A stretch of DNA of 64,000 nt, from positions 1-64,000 of the forward strand of contig CANMUM010000008.1 in the NCBI GenBank assembly GCA_947501025.1, read 5' to 3'. Below the pieces are notes generated by a model, which did not search any database, was not told the DNA's origin, and saw only the letters and a list, made by a program, of their open reading frames with translations. The translations under genes and the position numbers were made by a program. The stretch comes from an uncultured Paracoccaceae bacterium (GTDB lineage: Bacteria; Pseudomonadota; Alphaproteobacteria; Rhodobacterales; Rhodobacteraceae). Shown piece after piece: positions 31,743 to 40,559 of the stretch. Numbering within the stretch: the stretch's first letter is position 1; each line of letters opens with the position of its first letter.

Positions 31743-32114
31743 ATGAAACTTCTTCTACCGATTACAGCTGTCTTATTGCTAAGCGCTTGTGTCAATGATC
31801 CAAACTCACCATTTTACACAGGCACATCTACGAACACCTCTATAACATCTGTGGTTGAAAACGTGGCAACAGCAGTTCCTGATGTGGAAGACGTTACAGA
31901 GATCGTTGAAGCATCGACTGAAGCTGTTAGTGAAGAAGCTTCAACCTCAACAAGCCAATGCCTCACCTCTGATGTCCTTGCAAATGTCACATATTCTGTG
32001 ATTCCAAAAGGCGCAAAAGGCATAGTTGAAAAATCTGGCGGCAATGAATATTTTGTCACTGGCGGAAAGCGCCACGATGTGACGAATGTGCCTTATAGCC
32101 TTACGAGCTGTTAA
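31743..32114 (+). CDS. Small lipoprotein of unknown function
   Basis: A 123-residue protein with a type II signal peptide (MKLLLPITAVLLLSAC, lipobox LLSAC). A low-complexity Thr/Val/Glu-rich spacer (residues 25-75) leads to a compact C-terminal part with two cysteines (SQCLTSDV and SLTSC) that could form a disulfide. It is not recognised. It lies 31 bases after rpoD and before the rimP leader, so it may share the rpoD transcript. Confidence 0.65.
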   Translation: MKLLLPITAVLLLSACVNDPNSPFYTGTSTNTSITSVVENVATAVPDVEDVTEIVEASTEAVSEEASTSTSQCLTSDVLANVTYSVIPKGAKGIVEKSGGNEYFVTGGKRHDVTNVPYSLTSC

Positions 32115-32240
32115 ACAGCTTGCGTATAGTGTAGACATGCGCTATACGGGTCTCAAGCGGACATATTTTCGGATATGCCCCGAAAAATCGAATAGATCTA
32201 ACGGGCCGCGCGCCCGTTTTTTTATTGTGGAGACACGCCT
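32115..32240 (+). ncRNA. rimP leader (attenuator-like 5' UTR)
   Basis: The leader of rimP-nusA-infB contains three successive hairpins: CGTATAG/CTATACG (32122-32148), CATAT/ATATG (32162-32177) and a strong GC hairpin followed by seven T residues (32201-32223). A leader ending in a Rho-independent terminator just before rimP is the described alphaproteobacterial rimP-leader element. Assignment rests on position and architecture, not on a covariance search. Since this operon encodes NusA, feedback through termination is plausible. Confidence 0.6.
32201..32223 (+). terminator. Intrinsic terminator/attenuator before rimP
   Basis: The perfect 6-bp stem ACGGGC/GCCCGT with loop CGCGC is followed directly by TTTTTTT. 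It ends 17 bases before the rimP ATG, so it must be read through for expression from upstream promoters. Confidence 0.75.
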
Positions 32241-32828
32241 ATGACCAGCATGGTCGCAAAAACACCAATCGATCGTAAGCTTGCCGCGATCATCAATGAC
32301 GAGATCGAAGCACTCGGCTTTGAGCTTGTGCGCTTGCGTTTCCAAACGGGTGAGCGCCCGACCCTTCAAATCATGGCTGAGCGCCCTGATGGTGGGATTG
32401 AGGTTGATGAATGCGCTAAAATTTCAACGGCTGTATCAGCTATTTTAGATGTCGATGATCCCATTTCTGGTGAGTATGTGCTTGAAGTTTCAAGTCCCGG
32501 TATTGACCGCCCCCTAACCCGCCAAAAAGATTTCGATGATTGGCAAGGATATGATGCGCGCGTGACGCTTGAAACACCGATTGATGGCCAAAAGCGATTT
32601 CGTGGCGTTCTTACTGGTCTTGAAGATGGTGAAGTTTTGCTCAATCTCGAAAATGGCGACACGATCGGCCTACAATTTGACTGGATCGCCGAAGCTAAAT
32701 TGGTGCTTGATGACAATCTCATCCGCGAATCTCTTAAGCGTTCACCTCAAAAAGACAAAATCGATGAGAATCAATTTGATGACATCATTGAAACCGAAAA
32801 TCACACAACCGACAATGAAGAGGATTAA
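32241..32828 (+). CDS. rimP: Ribosome maturation factor RimP
   Basis: The 195-residue 30S assembly factor shows LGFELVRLRFQTGERPTLQIMAERPDGG at the N-terminus and EYVLEVSSPGIDRPLTRQKDF, the family signature. There is an extra acidic C-terminal tail of about 20 residues, usual in alphaproteobacteria. It is the first gene of rimP-nusA-ylxR-infB and nusA follows three bases later. Confidence 0.95.
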   Translation: MTSMVAKTPIDRKLAAIINDEIEALGFELVRLRFQTGERPTLQIMAERPDGGIEVDECAKISTAVSAILDVDDPISGEYVLEVSSPGIDRPLTRQKDFDDWQGYDARVTLETPIDGQKRFRGVLTGLEDGEVLLNLENGDTIGLQFDWIAEAKLVLDDNLIRESLKRSPQKDKIDENQFDDIIETENHTTDNEED

Positions 32829-32831
32829 CCC

Positions 32832-34445
32832 ATGTCGATAACAAGTGCTAACCGTATTGAACTTTTACAAATCGCTGAATCTGTGGCGCGTGAAAAGCTT
32901 ATTGAGCCAGAACTCGTTATTGAGGCTATGGAGGAAAGCTTGGCCAAAGCAGCGCGTTCACGTTATGGAGCTGACTTTGAAATCCGTGCGCATATCCACA
33001 GAAAAACGGGCGCTTTGACAATGACGCGTATTCGTACAGTTGTTGAAGAAGTTGAAGATCATTTCACACAGCTCACACTTGAAGAAGGCAAAGACATTCA
33101 GCCTGACGCTGAGATCGGCACCGAAATCATTGATCAACTTCCACCGCTGGATTTGGGTCGTATTGCCGCTCAATCGGCCAAGCAGGTTATTTTGCAAAAG
33201 ATCCGCGAAGCGGAGCGTGATCAGCAATTCGAAGAGTTCAAAGACCGCGTTGGCACGATCATCAACGGCTCTGTTCGCCGTGTTGAGTATGGCAATGTGA
33301 TTGTTGATGTGGGTCGTGGTGAAGCTATTTTGCGCCGTGATCAATTGATCAACCGCGAAATGTTCCGCCCAGGTGATCGCATTCGCGCTATCATCAAAGA
33401 TGTCCGTCAAGAAAACCGTGGACACCAAGTTGTTCTATCTCGCACAGCCAATGAATTCCTTGTTGAACTTTACAAAATGGAAGTTCCTGAAATTTACGAT
33501 GGTGTGATTGAGATCAAAGCCGTTGCACGTGATCCAGGCTCGCGCGCAAAAATTGGTGTTATCTCAAATGATAACTCTATCGATCCCGTTGGTGCCTGTG
33601 TGGGTATGCGCGGTTCACGCGTTCAAGCTGTTGTTGGTGAGTTGCAAGGCGAAAAAATCGACATCATTCCTTGGAGCGAAGACACAGCAACATTCCTTGT
33701 AAATGCTTTGCAGCCTGCTGAAGTGACTAAGGTTGTTCTCGATGAAGAAACAGGTCGCATCACGGTTGTTGTTCCTGATGAGCAGCTATCACTTGCAATC
33801 GGTCGTCGCGGTCAAAATGTGCGCTTGGCAAGTCAACTAACGAGCCTCGACGTTGAAATCATGACTGATTCTGAAGAGAGCGAAATCCGCCAGAAAGAAC
33901 TTGCAGAGCGTTCAGAATTCTTCATCAAGGCGCTTGATGTTGATGAGATGGTTGCTCATCTTCTTGTTGCTGAGGGTTTCACCTCGCTTGAAGAGGTTGC
34001 TTATGTGCCTTTGGAAGAAATTGCAGATATTAACGGATTTGATGAAGATGTTGCAAAAGAGCTTCAAACCCGTGCCACAGAAAGCCTGAACACACGCAAT
34101 GAAGCCGCGCTCGCACGCAGCAATGAGCTTGGCGTTAAAGAGGACCTTCATGCATTTGATGGTCTTTCACCAGTGATGGTTCAAAAACTTGCAGAAGATG
34201 GCATCTTATCGCTTGATGAGTTTGCAAAATGTGCCGATTGGGAGCTTGCAGGTGGTTACACAACTATTGATGGCAAGCGCGTTAAAGATGACGGACTTCT
34301 TGAAGAATTCGATGTGGGTCTTCCTGAAGCGCAAGAGCTTATCATGCGCGCGCGTTTGCAGCTTGGCATTATTACCGAAGCAGATCTTGCAAACGAAGAA
34401 GATGATGAAACTCTTGAAACTGCGCAGGGCAGTGAGGATGTTTAA
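32832..34445 (+). CDS. nusA: Transcription termination/antitermination factor NusA
   Basis: The 537-residue protein has an N-terminal RNAP-binding domain, an S1 domain (GSVRRVEYGNVIVDVGRGEAILRR) and two KH domains (DPVGACVGMRGSRVQAVVGEL; LAIGRRGQNVRLASQL). Two C-terminal acidic HhH repeats are typical of proteobacterial NusA. It modulates pausing and termination, including potentially its own operon leader. Confidence 0.96.
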   Translation: MSITSANRIELLQIAESVAREKLIEPELVIEAMEESLAKAARSRYGADFEIRAHIHRKTGALTMTRIRTVVEEVEDHFTQLTLEEGKDIQPDAEIGTEIIDQLPPLDLGRIAAQSAKQVILQKIREAERDQQFEEFKDRVGTIINGSVRRVEYGNVIVDVGRGEAILRRDQLINREMFRPGDRIRAIIKDVRQENRGHQVVLSRTANEFLVELYKMEVPEIYDGVIEIKAVARDPGSRAKIGVISNDNSIDPVGACVGMRGSRVQAVVGELQGEKIDIIPWSEDTATFLVNALQPAEVTKVVLDEETGRITVVVPDEQLSLAIGRRGQNVRLASQLTSLDVEIMTDSEESEIRQKELAERSEFFIKALDVDEMVAHLLVAEGFTSLEEVAYVPLEEIADINGFDEDVAKELQTRATESLNTRNEAALARSNELGVKEDLHAFDGLSPVMVQKLAEDGILSLDEFAKCADWELAGGYTTIDGKRVKDDGLLEEFDVGLPEAQELIMRARLQLGIITEADLANEEDDETLETAQGSEDV

Positions 34446-34448
34446 TAT

Positions 34449-35066
34449 ATGTCACGAGGTGGATCTAGAACCAAAGTAAGCGAAGAGCGCCGTTGCCTTG
34501 TTGAAGGCAGCGGGCAAGACCGCTTTGGTATGATCCGCTTTGTCCTCGGGCCTGATGGCGTGGTCACGCCTGATCTTGCCGAAAAGCTTGGTGGCCGTGG
34601 TGTATGGGTAACGGCCGATCGCGCGAGCATTAATACCGTAATTGCAAAAAATCTCTTTGCACGCGGTTTTAAAGAAGCCGCCAAAATTCCGGAAAACCTT
34701 ATCGACATCATCGAGACGATGCTCGTTAAACGTCTCATCTCTGCAATCGCTATGGCCCGCAAGGGTGGCTTCGCAATCGCGGGCGCTGATCGCGTTAAGG
34801 AAAGCATGCAGTTTGGAAAAGCGCGCGTGCTTCTTCAAGCAAGTGATGGTTCTGAGCGCGAAAAACGGAATATTGGGGATAAAAGTGAGCTCAGCGGGGC
34901 TTTTGAATGTCTCACTAGCACCGAATTAGGCATGGCATTCGGACGTGAAACTGTGGTACATGCTGCCTTGACTAGCGTTGGGCTAAAAAATCGTGTAATT
35001 TATGAAGCTAATCGACTCTGCGGAATCCGCGTGTTAAACGCTTCTTCAGATCAAAAAGATAGATAG
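34449..35066 (+). CDS. YlxR/DUF448 RNA-binding protein fused to an L7Ae-like domain
   Basis: The 205-residue protein has an N-terminal YlxR domain ([35 protein letters not shown]). An L7Ae/YlxQ-like segment follows ([22 protein letters not shown]) and then a C-terminal [14 protein letters not shown]. It is conserved between nusA and infB in alphaproteobacteria and presumed to bind RNA. Start and stop fit tightly between its neighbours. Confidence 0.88.
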   Translation: MSRGGSRTKVSEERRCLVEGSGQDRFGMIRFVLGPDGVVTPDLAEKLGGRGVWVTADRASINTVIAKNLFARGFKEAAKIPENLIDIIETMLVKRLISAIAMARKGGFAIAGADRVKESMQFGKARVLLQASDGSEREKRNIGDKSELSGAFECLTSTELGMAFGRETVVHAALTSVGLKNRVIYEANRLCGIRVLNASSDQKDR

Positions 35067-35082
35067 AAGGCAGACAGAACTT

Positions 35083-37524
35083 ATGGCTGATCAAAACGAC
35101 AATGGCGGAAAAACGCTTGGTATCAAAAGCGGTGCTGGCACTGTAAAACAGAGCTTTGCGCGTGGACGTTCAAAGCAGGTTGTTGTTGAAACAAAGCGCA
35201 AGCGAACAATAACAGTACCAGGGCGTGGCGGCGATGCGGGTGCTGCACGTGGTGGTGCCAGCAATATCAACTCAGCAGAAATCGAACGCCGCCGTAAGGC
35301 CGTTGAAGCTGCACAAGCACAAGAATCAGATCGCGCTGCTCGCGAAAAAGCAGATAATGAAGCACGCGAAGCTGAGTTGGCACGACTTCGCGCAGAAAAA
35401 GCCGCAGCACTGGAAAAAGAAGCTGCTGAAAAAGCGAAACGATTGGCTGCTGAAAAAGCGTCTCCTGAGGTTGAGACCAAAGCTGATGTTCCACCAGCAG
35501 CAGTTGTCGCACCGCCGAAAGTCGCTCCAAATCGTCCAAATTCGGCACCTGCTCGCCCAAACAAAGCGCCAGACCGTAAAGAAGAAGAGCGCAACGCGAA
35601 ACCGAAAAATGCAGGTGGTGATGATCGTCGTCGTGGAAAGCTTACCATTTCGCAAGCTTTAAGCGGTGATCAAGCGCGTCAACGTTCCGCGGCATCTATG
35701 CGCCGCCGTCAAGAGCGAGAAAAGCGCAAAACGGGGAATCAAGATACGGGTCCACGTGAAAAAGTTATTCGTGATGTACAAATTCCTGACGCGATTACGG
35801 TTCAGGAACTTGCAAATAGAATGGCTGAGCGCGTTGCCGCAGTTGTGAAAGCATTGATGACAAACGGCATCATGGCAACACAAAACCAAACAATCGATTC
35901 AGACACAGCGACACTTATCGTTGAAGAATTTGGCCATAATGTTGTGCGCGTTTCAGACGCGGCGCTTGAAGAAAGTGTAACGCAAATTGAAGACAAAGCT
36001 GAGGATCTTGAGCCACGTTCTCCGATCATCACGATCATGGGTCACGTTGATCACGGTAAAACGTCTCTTCTCGACGCGATTCGCAAAACGAATGTTGTTT
36101 CTGGTGAAGCTGGCGGCATTACGCAGCATATTGGTGCTTATCAAATTACAACCGATGGCGGTGCATTGCTAACCTTCCTTGACACACCTGGTCACGCTGC
36201 GTTTACTTCAATGCGTTCACGCGGTGCGCAGGTCACGGATATTGTGGTTCTTGTTGTGGCTGCTGACGACAGTGTTATGCCACAAACAATCGAGGCGATC
36301 AAACACGCAAAAGCTGCTGAAGTTCCTATGATTGTTGCTATCAACAAAATCGACAAAGAAGGCGCAGATGTCAACAAAGTCCGCGCTGAGCTATTGCAGC
36401 ACGAAGTGATCGTTGAAGCGATGTCTGGTGATGTGCTTGACGTCGAAGTTTCTGCCCTATCGGGTCAGGGTCTAGATACATTACTGGAAAACATTGCGCT
36501 TCAAGCCGAGCTGCTCGAGCTTAAAGCCAATCCAAATCGCCAAGCACAAGGCGCTGTTATTGAAGCGAAACTCGACATAGGCCGCGGTCCCGTTGCAACA
36601 GTTCTTGTCCAAACGGGTACATTACGCGTTGGTGATATTTTCGTTGTGGGTGAGCAATATGGTCGCGTACGCGCCCTCATTGATGATCAAGGCGCGCAAG
36701 TTAAAGAAGCTGGCCCATCACGTCCCGTAGAGGTTCTAGGCCTTCAAGGCACACCAGAGGCTGGCGACGTGCTGAACGTTGTTGATAATGAAGCGAAGGC
36801 TCGTGAAATCGCCGAATACCGCGCTCAACTGGCAAAAGACAAACGCGCTGCACAAGGTGCAGCCACAACACTTGATCAGCTTCTTGCAAAGAAAAAAGCT
36901 GATGAGGATGTTGCTGAGCTACCTGTTCTCGTTAAGGCCGATGTTCAAGGTTCTGCTGAAGCGATCACACAAGCGCTCGAGAAAATCGGCAATGATGAGG
37001 TTCGTGTCCGTGTACTCCACGCAGGCGTTGGTGCGATTACTGAGAGTGATGTTGGTCTTGCTGAAGCTTCACAAGCTGCAATGATCGGCTTTAATGTCCG
37101 TGCAAATTCTCAAGCACGTGAAGCTGCGAATCAAAAAGGAGTTGAGCTTCGTTACTACTCCATCATCTATGATCTGGTTGACGATATCAAAGCCGCTGCA
37201 TCTGGCCTTCTTTCTGCTGAAATCAAAGAAACATTTATTGGTTACGCAGCCATTAAGGAAGTGTTCAAAGTGACTGGCGTTGGCAAAATTGCAGGTTGTG
37301 AAGTCACCGAGGGCGTTGCGCGTCGCGCTGCAGGCGTTCGACTGCTTCGTGATGACGTCGTTATACATGAAGGTAAGCTCAAAACTCTCAAGCGCTTCAA
37401 GGATGAAGTCAAAGAGGTTCACGGCGGTCAAGAATGTGGTATGGCGTTTGAAAACTACGAAGATATTCGTGTTGGCGACGTCATCGAGATCTTCACAAGT
37501 GAAGAGATCGAAAGATCACTATAA
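35083..37524 (+). CDS. infB: Translation initiation factor IF-2
   Basis: The 813-residue GTPase places fMet-tRNA on the 30S subunit. It has a low-complexity Ala/Glu/Arg/Lys-rich N-terminal part with coiled-coil character (residues 60-130), an IF2_N segment and a G domain with [20 protein letters not shown] and NKID. Domains II-IV follow. The usual downstream neighbours rbfA and truB are missing: tRNA-Lys and a transposition module follow instead. Confidence 0.97.
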   Translation: MADQNDNGGKTLGIKSGAGTVKQSFARGRSKQVVVETKRKRTITVPGRGGDAGAARGGASNINSAEIERRRKAVEAAQAQESDRAAREKADNEAREAELARLRAEKAAALEKEAAEKAKRLAAEKASPEVETKADVPPAAVVAPPKVAPNRPNSAPARPNKAPDRKEEERNAKPKNAGGDDRRRGKLTISQALSGDQARQRSAASMRRRQEREKRKTGNQDTGPREKVIRDVQIPDAITVQELANRMAERVAAVVKALMTNGIMATQNQTIDSDTATLIVEEFGHNVVRVSDAALEESVTQIEDKAEDLEPRSPIITIMGHVDHGKTSLLDAIRKTNVVSGEAGGITQHIGAYQITTDGGALLTFLDTPGHAAFTSMRSRGAQVTDIVVLVVAADDSVMPQTIEAIKHAKAAEVPMIVAINKIDKEGADVNKVRAELLQHEVIVEAMSGDVLDVEVSALSGQGLDTLLENIALQAELLELKANPNRQAQGAVIEAKLDIGRGPVATVLVQTGTLRVGDIFVVGEQYGRVRALIDDQGAQVKEAGPSRPVEVLGLQGTPEAGDVLNVVDNEAKAREIAEYRAQLAKDKRAAQGAATTLDQLLAKKKADEDVAELPVLVKADVQGSAEAITQALEKIGNDEVRVRVLHAGVGAITESDVGLAEASQAAMIGFNVRANSQAREAANQKGVELRYYSIIYDLVDDIKAAASGLLSAEIKETFIGYAAIKEVFKVTGVGKIAGCEVTEGVARRAAGVRLLRDDVVIHEGKLKTLKRFKDEVKEVHGGQECGMAFENYEDIRVGDVIEIFTSEEIERSL

Positions 37525-37550
37525 AACTCGCAAGTTATAGCGTTTTGCTC

Positions 37551-37579
37551 TTGACCTATTAAGCATTCAGCACTAAACA
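37551..37579 (+). promoter_or_regulatory. Candidate promoter for tRNA-Lys
   Basis: TTGACC (37551-37556) and TAAACA (37574-37579) are separated by 17 bases, 12 bases ahead of the mature tRNA. The -35 box is good and the -10 is weak. The tRNA could instead be processed from the infB transcript. Confidence 0.35.
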
Positions 37580-37591
37580 CACGCCATTGGA

Positions 37592-37667
37592 GGGCCTATA
37601 GCTCAGTTGGTAGAGCAACTGACTTTTAATCAGTAGGTCACAGGTTCGAATCCTGTTGGGCTCACCA
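37592..37667 (+). tRNA. tRNA-Lys (anticodon TTT)
   Basis: A 76-base cloverleaf with encoded CCA. It has acceptor GGGCCTA/TGGGCTC, D arm GCTC/GAGC with AGTTGGTA, and anticodon stem ACTGA/TCAGT with loop CTTTTAA, giving anticodon TTT. The T arm is ACAGG/CCTGT with loop TTCGAAT. The tRNA is intact. The transposon-like block begins 11 bases after its end, making it a candidate attachment landmark for the TniQ/TnsD protein. Confidence 0.96.
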
Positions 37668-37678
37668 ATAAAACCAAA

Positions 37679-37755
37679 TGTGGATTGTCACCAGACATTT
37701 CCATTTTGGCGCATAGTTTGCCATTATTCTCACGAATGATTGCCATTATGACCAG
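37679..37755. repeat. Candidate transposon end with phased TnsB-type repeats
   Basis: Starting with TGTGGATTGTC 11 bases after tRNA-Lys, the segment carries TTTCCATTTT (37698), TTGCCATTAT (37718) and an exact TTGCCATTAT (37740). They are spaced 20 and 22 bases apart, about two helical turns. Terminal TGT and such arrays are typical of Tn7/Mu/Tn5053-type ends bound by TnsB. No matching inverted array was found on the other side, so the far end is unassigned. Confidence 0.5.
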
Positions 37756-37761
37756 ATACAA

Positions 37762-37789
37762 AAAAAGCAGCGCATAAGCGCTGCTTTTT
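37762..37789. terminator. Bidirectional intrinsic terminator
   Basis: A perfect 12-bp stem AAAAAGCAGCGC/GCGCTGCTTTTT with loop ATAA. The T-runs on both strands allow it to end tniQ transcription and transcription arriving from the tRNA side. It ends 21 bases from the tniQ stop. Confidence 0.8.
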
Positions 37790-37809
37790 GGTTTTTAGTG
37801 TGGGAGTTT

Positions 37810-39591
37810 TTACCTTAGATCATGTGGGAGATCTGCACGCCGATAAATCATACTGAGATGTTTTGGAAATGGCATTTGATATATACCTTTCTTTTTCAAT
37901 CGCGAACTCACATGTCTAGCCTGCATACCAACTTTATGTGCCAATAATCCCAGTGAAGCATGTTCTATTAAGAAGTCTTGGACGTCCTCTTCTTGAACCA
38001 ATGTCGTTCGCTTTCCAGTTCTTGGGTGCGAATATGTTGTACTCGCAATAAGTTTGTACTTGATTAGATATGTCACTGTTTGCGTTGATATTCTCAGTCG
38101 TGACTTGAGAGTTGCTCGACAATACCCTTTCGGTTTTGGCAGCCTGATTAGTTCTTCAAGCTCCTTTCTATTTATACGTATTCCAGCAATGCCACGGGTA
38201 GATGCAATAAATGATGTATGTTTAAGCCGCCCTGATTGGAGCAGCTTAATCAGTATGGAATATTCAATCTTCAAACTATTAGAAACCCCACCCAAGCTCA
38301 AAAATCCTTCCTGCTCGTATTCAATTTCTTTATAAACATTCAGTGAGCTCAAAAAACGATCGAGCTCTGATTTCGCATAAAGACGGTGAATTCTAGGTAG
38401 CTCTAGGCTGGGTTGAATATACTTATTCGTGACGAATTCACCAAATCGTTGGGGATGAATGTTCAGGTACAGTGCAGCATCTTTCATCTCCAAGTCATTA
38501 GTTATTGCTTTGAACTCATTTTCAAACATGCCCTTCGGAAACTGTTTCCTATATGCATCTCCTGCAATGGAATCCCTCAAACGATATATTTGTCCTATAT
38601 GAATACCACGTTTTTCCGCGATCTGATTCCAATTGTAATACTTTTGTTCCGAGCAGGTTTTTCCAAGTACTTGCTCTCCCACTTGAATAGCGTAATAATC
38701 AAATATAAAACTGCGCACTAAATCAATAACAGGTTTATGGCGCTCTTGATTATTTACACGCTGCAACCAACGCATAAAGAAACCAAGATCGGGATAGAAT
38801 CCGCCTTTTGGAGATGTCGAGCTCGCTTGTATATCTTTTAGAGCCTCAATTATGGCCTCATCTCCCCCAGTACAAATTTCATAACCTTTTTCACCAGCAA
38901 AATGGCACTGTATAGTTCTTAGTTCCGCCACATTAACATTCGGACCATAGAGAAAAAGCAACCCCAAGTTCGTCGCGAAGCTTATAGCGACATCAAAATC
39001 AAGTTTATCAAGCCACGTCCTTTTGCTCATCCGACCTACCAAGCGTTGTTGTTGGTAATGCGCAAATGCGGTTGTTTTTATTTGCCCACTTTTAGGAAAC
39101 TCAGACAAAAGATTCATATTGTCAGTGATGTTACCAAAGTAATCTTGGCCATCACGAGGATATTCTTGGCGCGGAAATTCCACGAGTAATTTCGAATGTA
39201 AGGGACAAGCCTGCACAGTATCCAAATCCCATATGATCCGCTTAAATGCCGCATAGGGTCCTCGCTTCAAATCATCTCTAAAACAATCAAGGCAAACAAA
39301 CACGTCTCGACGTCTCATGAGCTTTTTGGTTAGTATCTCCTTCTGATAACGATAACCGTCACCGCCGACACTTCTTATACTGTGTTGCAACAAAGTACTT
39401 GGATCGGCATCTACAAGACCTGCGATGATGTCGATTGATCTTTGATCACCTTTGAGGATTCCTCGCCAATCTAATCGCATATCCACACAAAAATCTTGGA
39501 CATAATACGAACCGTTGAGTGCCGCTATTCGTGATACATAGCTTGTTAGAGTTTCTTGGGCTTCTATAGGAAGTGTCAATGCAAGTTTCAT
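37810..39591 (-). CDS. TniQ/TnsD-family target-selection protein
   Basis: A 593-residue protein opening with the TniQ signature (TLPIEAQETLTSYVSRIAALNG). A zinc motif follows (Cys100-x2-Cys103, then Cys129-Pro-Leu-His132). The long C-terminal half has several helix-turn-helix-like segments, e.g. CRATLKSRLRISTQTVTYLIKYKLI. The length resembles TnsD-type proteins that recognise a fixed chromosomal site rather than short CRISPR-associated TniQ. It is the last gene of a four-gene operon, overlaps tniB by four bases, and its 3' end faces tRNA-Lys about 140 bases away. Recognition of that tRNA gene is inferred from position. Confidence 0.82.
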   Translation of the reverse strand: MKLALTLPIEAQETLTSYVSRIAALNGSYYVQDFCVDMRLDWRGILKGDQRSIDIIAGLVDADPSTLLQHSIRSVGGDGYRYQKEILTKKLMRRRDVFVCLDCFRDDLKRGPYAAFKRIIWDLDTVQACPLHSKLLVEFPRQEYPRDGQDYFGNITDNMNLLSEFPKSGQIKTTAFAHYQQQRLVGRMSKRTWLDKLDFDVAISFATNLGLLFLYGPNVNVAELRTIQCHFAGEKGYEICTGGDEAIIEALKDIQASSTSPKGGFYPDLGFFMRWLQRVNNQERHKPVIDLVRSFIFDYYAIQVGEQVLGKTCSEQKYYNWNQIAEKRGIHIGQIYRLRDSIAGDAYRKQFPKGMFENEFKAITNDLEMKDAALYLNIHPQRFGEFVTNKYIQPSLELPRIHRLYAKSELDRFLSSLNVYKEIEYEQEGFLSLGGVSNSLKIEYSILIKLLQSGRLKHTSFIASTRGIAGIRINRKELEELIRLPKPKGYCRATLKSRLRISTQTVTYLIKYKLIASTTYSHPRTGKRTTLVQEEDVQDFLIEHASLGLLAHKVGMQARHVSSRLKKKGIYQMPFPKHLSMIYRRADLPHDLR

Positions 39592-40559
39592 TTGCGCACC
39601 TCGTTTTGTCCATTTGTTAAAATCGAACGGGCTTTTATCATTTCGAAGTCCTCAATCACAAATGGGTTCAGACAATCAACAACTCCTGAACGACGCCGAA
39701 ACGCGCACACGAAGTCATTCAAAGAAAGAGAATTTGAGGCCCGTAATAAAGCATTTTCGATAGACTCGATTATGAACTCAACCAGAATGCCAAACTCATA
39801 TGCACTTGAATGGATCAAGCGCTTTATGAAAGCCGAAGATTTGATATTCGTATCAAGTTCTAATTTTACTGCCGCGCAATATTGGTGTAGCGAGGAGTAA
39901 ATCATGTCTTGATCCCCTAGGGGATCAAGTTGCCTCATTTCAATTGGTGTCATTCGCCTTGAAAGCTGGGGATCATGATTTACAAGTTTATGCAAAACGG
40001 GCATGCCGCTTAAAATCACACCAACGGGCCAATCACGGTTCTGCATCAAAGATTTAACCGTATTGATAACTGCCTCCATGTCACTCACGCTTCGATTGTT
40101 TGAAAAGTCTTGTGCTTCATCCAAATGCAAGAACATGGTCCCCCGCATTTTAAGATGATGATGAACTTGCTCCCATATGATTGAAGTTGTTCGGTCCCTA
40201 CGCAAAGGGTAGCCAAGGGCGGTCAAACATGTCAATCCGACATGCTTAGGTGTCGCTGGACTTGGTATAGAGAGACTAACAACGTCTGCTTGTATCGTTT
40301 CACAGTTCATTAAAATGAGATCAGGATGGGTCTCAAATAATCGACGCAGTAAAGTGGTTTTACCAGCTCCACTTTCACCGATCACCACAAGCCCCCGCGC
40401 TTCGCGACATGTCCCACTTGCGATCTCAGCCTTGCGATAACTCAGGAGACGGTTAAACTCAATTTCGAGCTTTCGGTAGCTGTCAGTTTTGACGAAACGC
40501 GTTTTTAAATCAGAAACGCGTTCATAGATATTTTGATCATCCATCATTCGAGCCTCCAT
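39588..40559 (-). CDS. TniB/TnsC-family AAA+ ATPase
   Basis: The 323-residue transposition regulator has Walker A GESGAGKTTL (residues 61-70) and Walker B TMFLHLDEAQD (Asp147-Glu148). DEAQD and the following NTVKSLMQ are typical of TniB. In Tn7/Tn5053-type elements this ATPase links target-bound TniQ/TnsD to the transposase and confers target immunity. It overlaps the transposase gene by 16 bases and tniQ by four. An alternative start lies four codons downstream. Confidence 0.9.
   Translation of the reverse strand: MEARMMDDQNIYERVSDLKTRFVKTDSYRKLEIEFNRLLSYRKAEIASGTCREARGLVVIGESGAGKTTLLRRLFETHPDLILMNCETIQADVVSLSIPSPATPKHVGLTCLTALGYPLRRDRTTSIIWEQVHHHLKMRGTMFLHLDEAQDFSNNRSVSDMEAVINTVKSLMQNRDWPVGVILSGMPVLHKLVNHDPQLSRRMTPIEMRQLDPLGDQDMIYSSLHQYCAAVKLELDTNIKSSAFIKRLIHSSAYEFGILVEFIIESIENALLRASNSLSLNDFVCAFRRRSGVVDCLNPFVIEDFEMIKARSILTNGQNEVRK

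Noticed and set aside
35091-35648. A 185-codon minus-strand frame inside infB
   Set aside because: Low-complexity Ser/Ala/Arg shadow of the repetitive IF-2 N-terminus.
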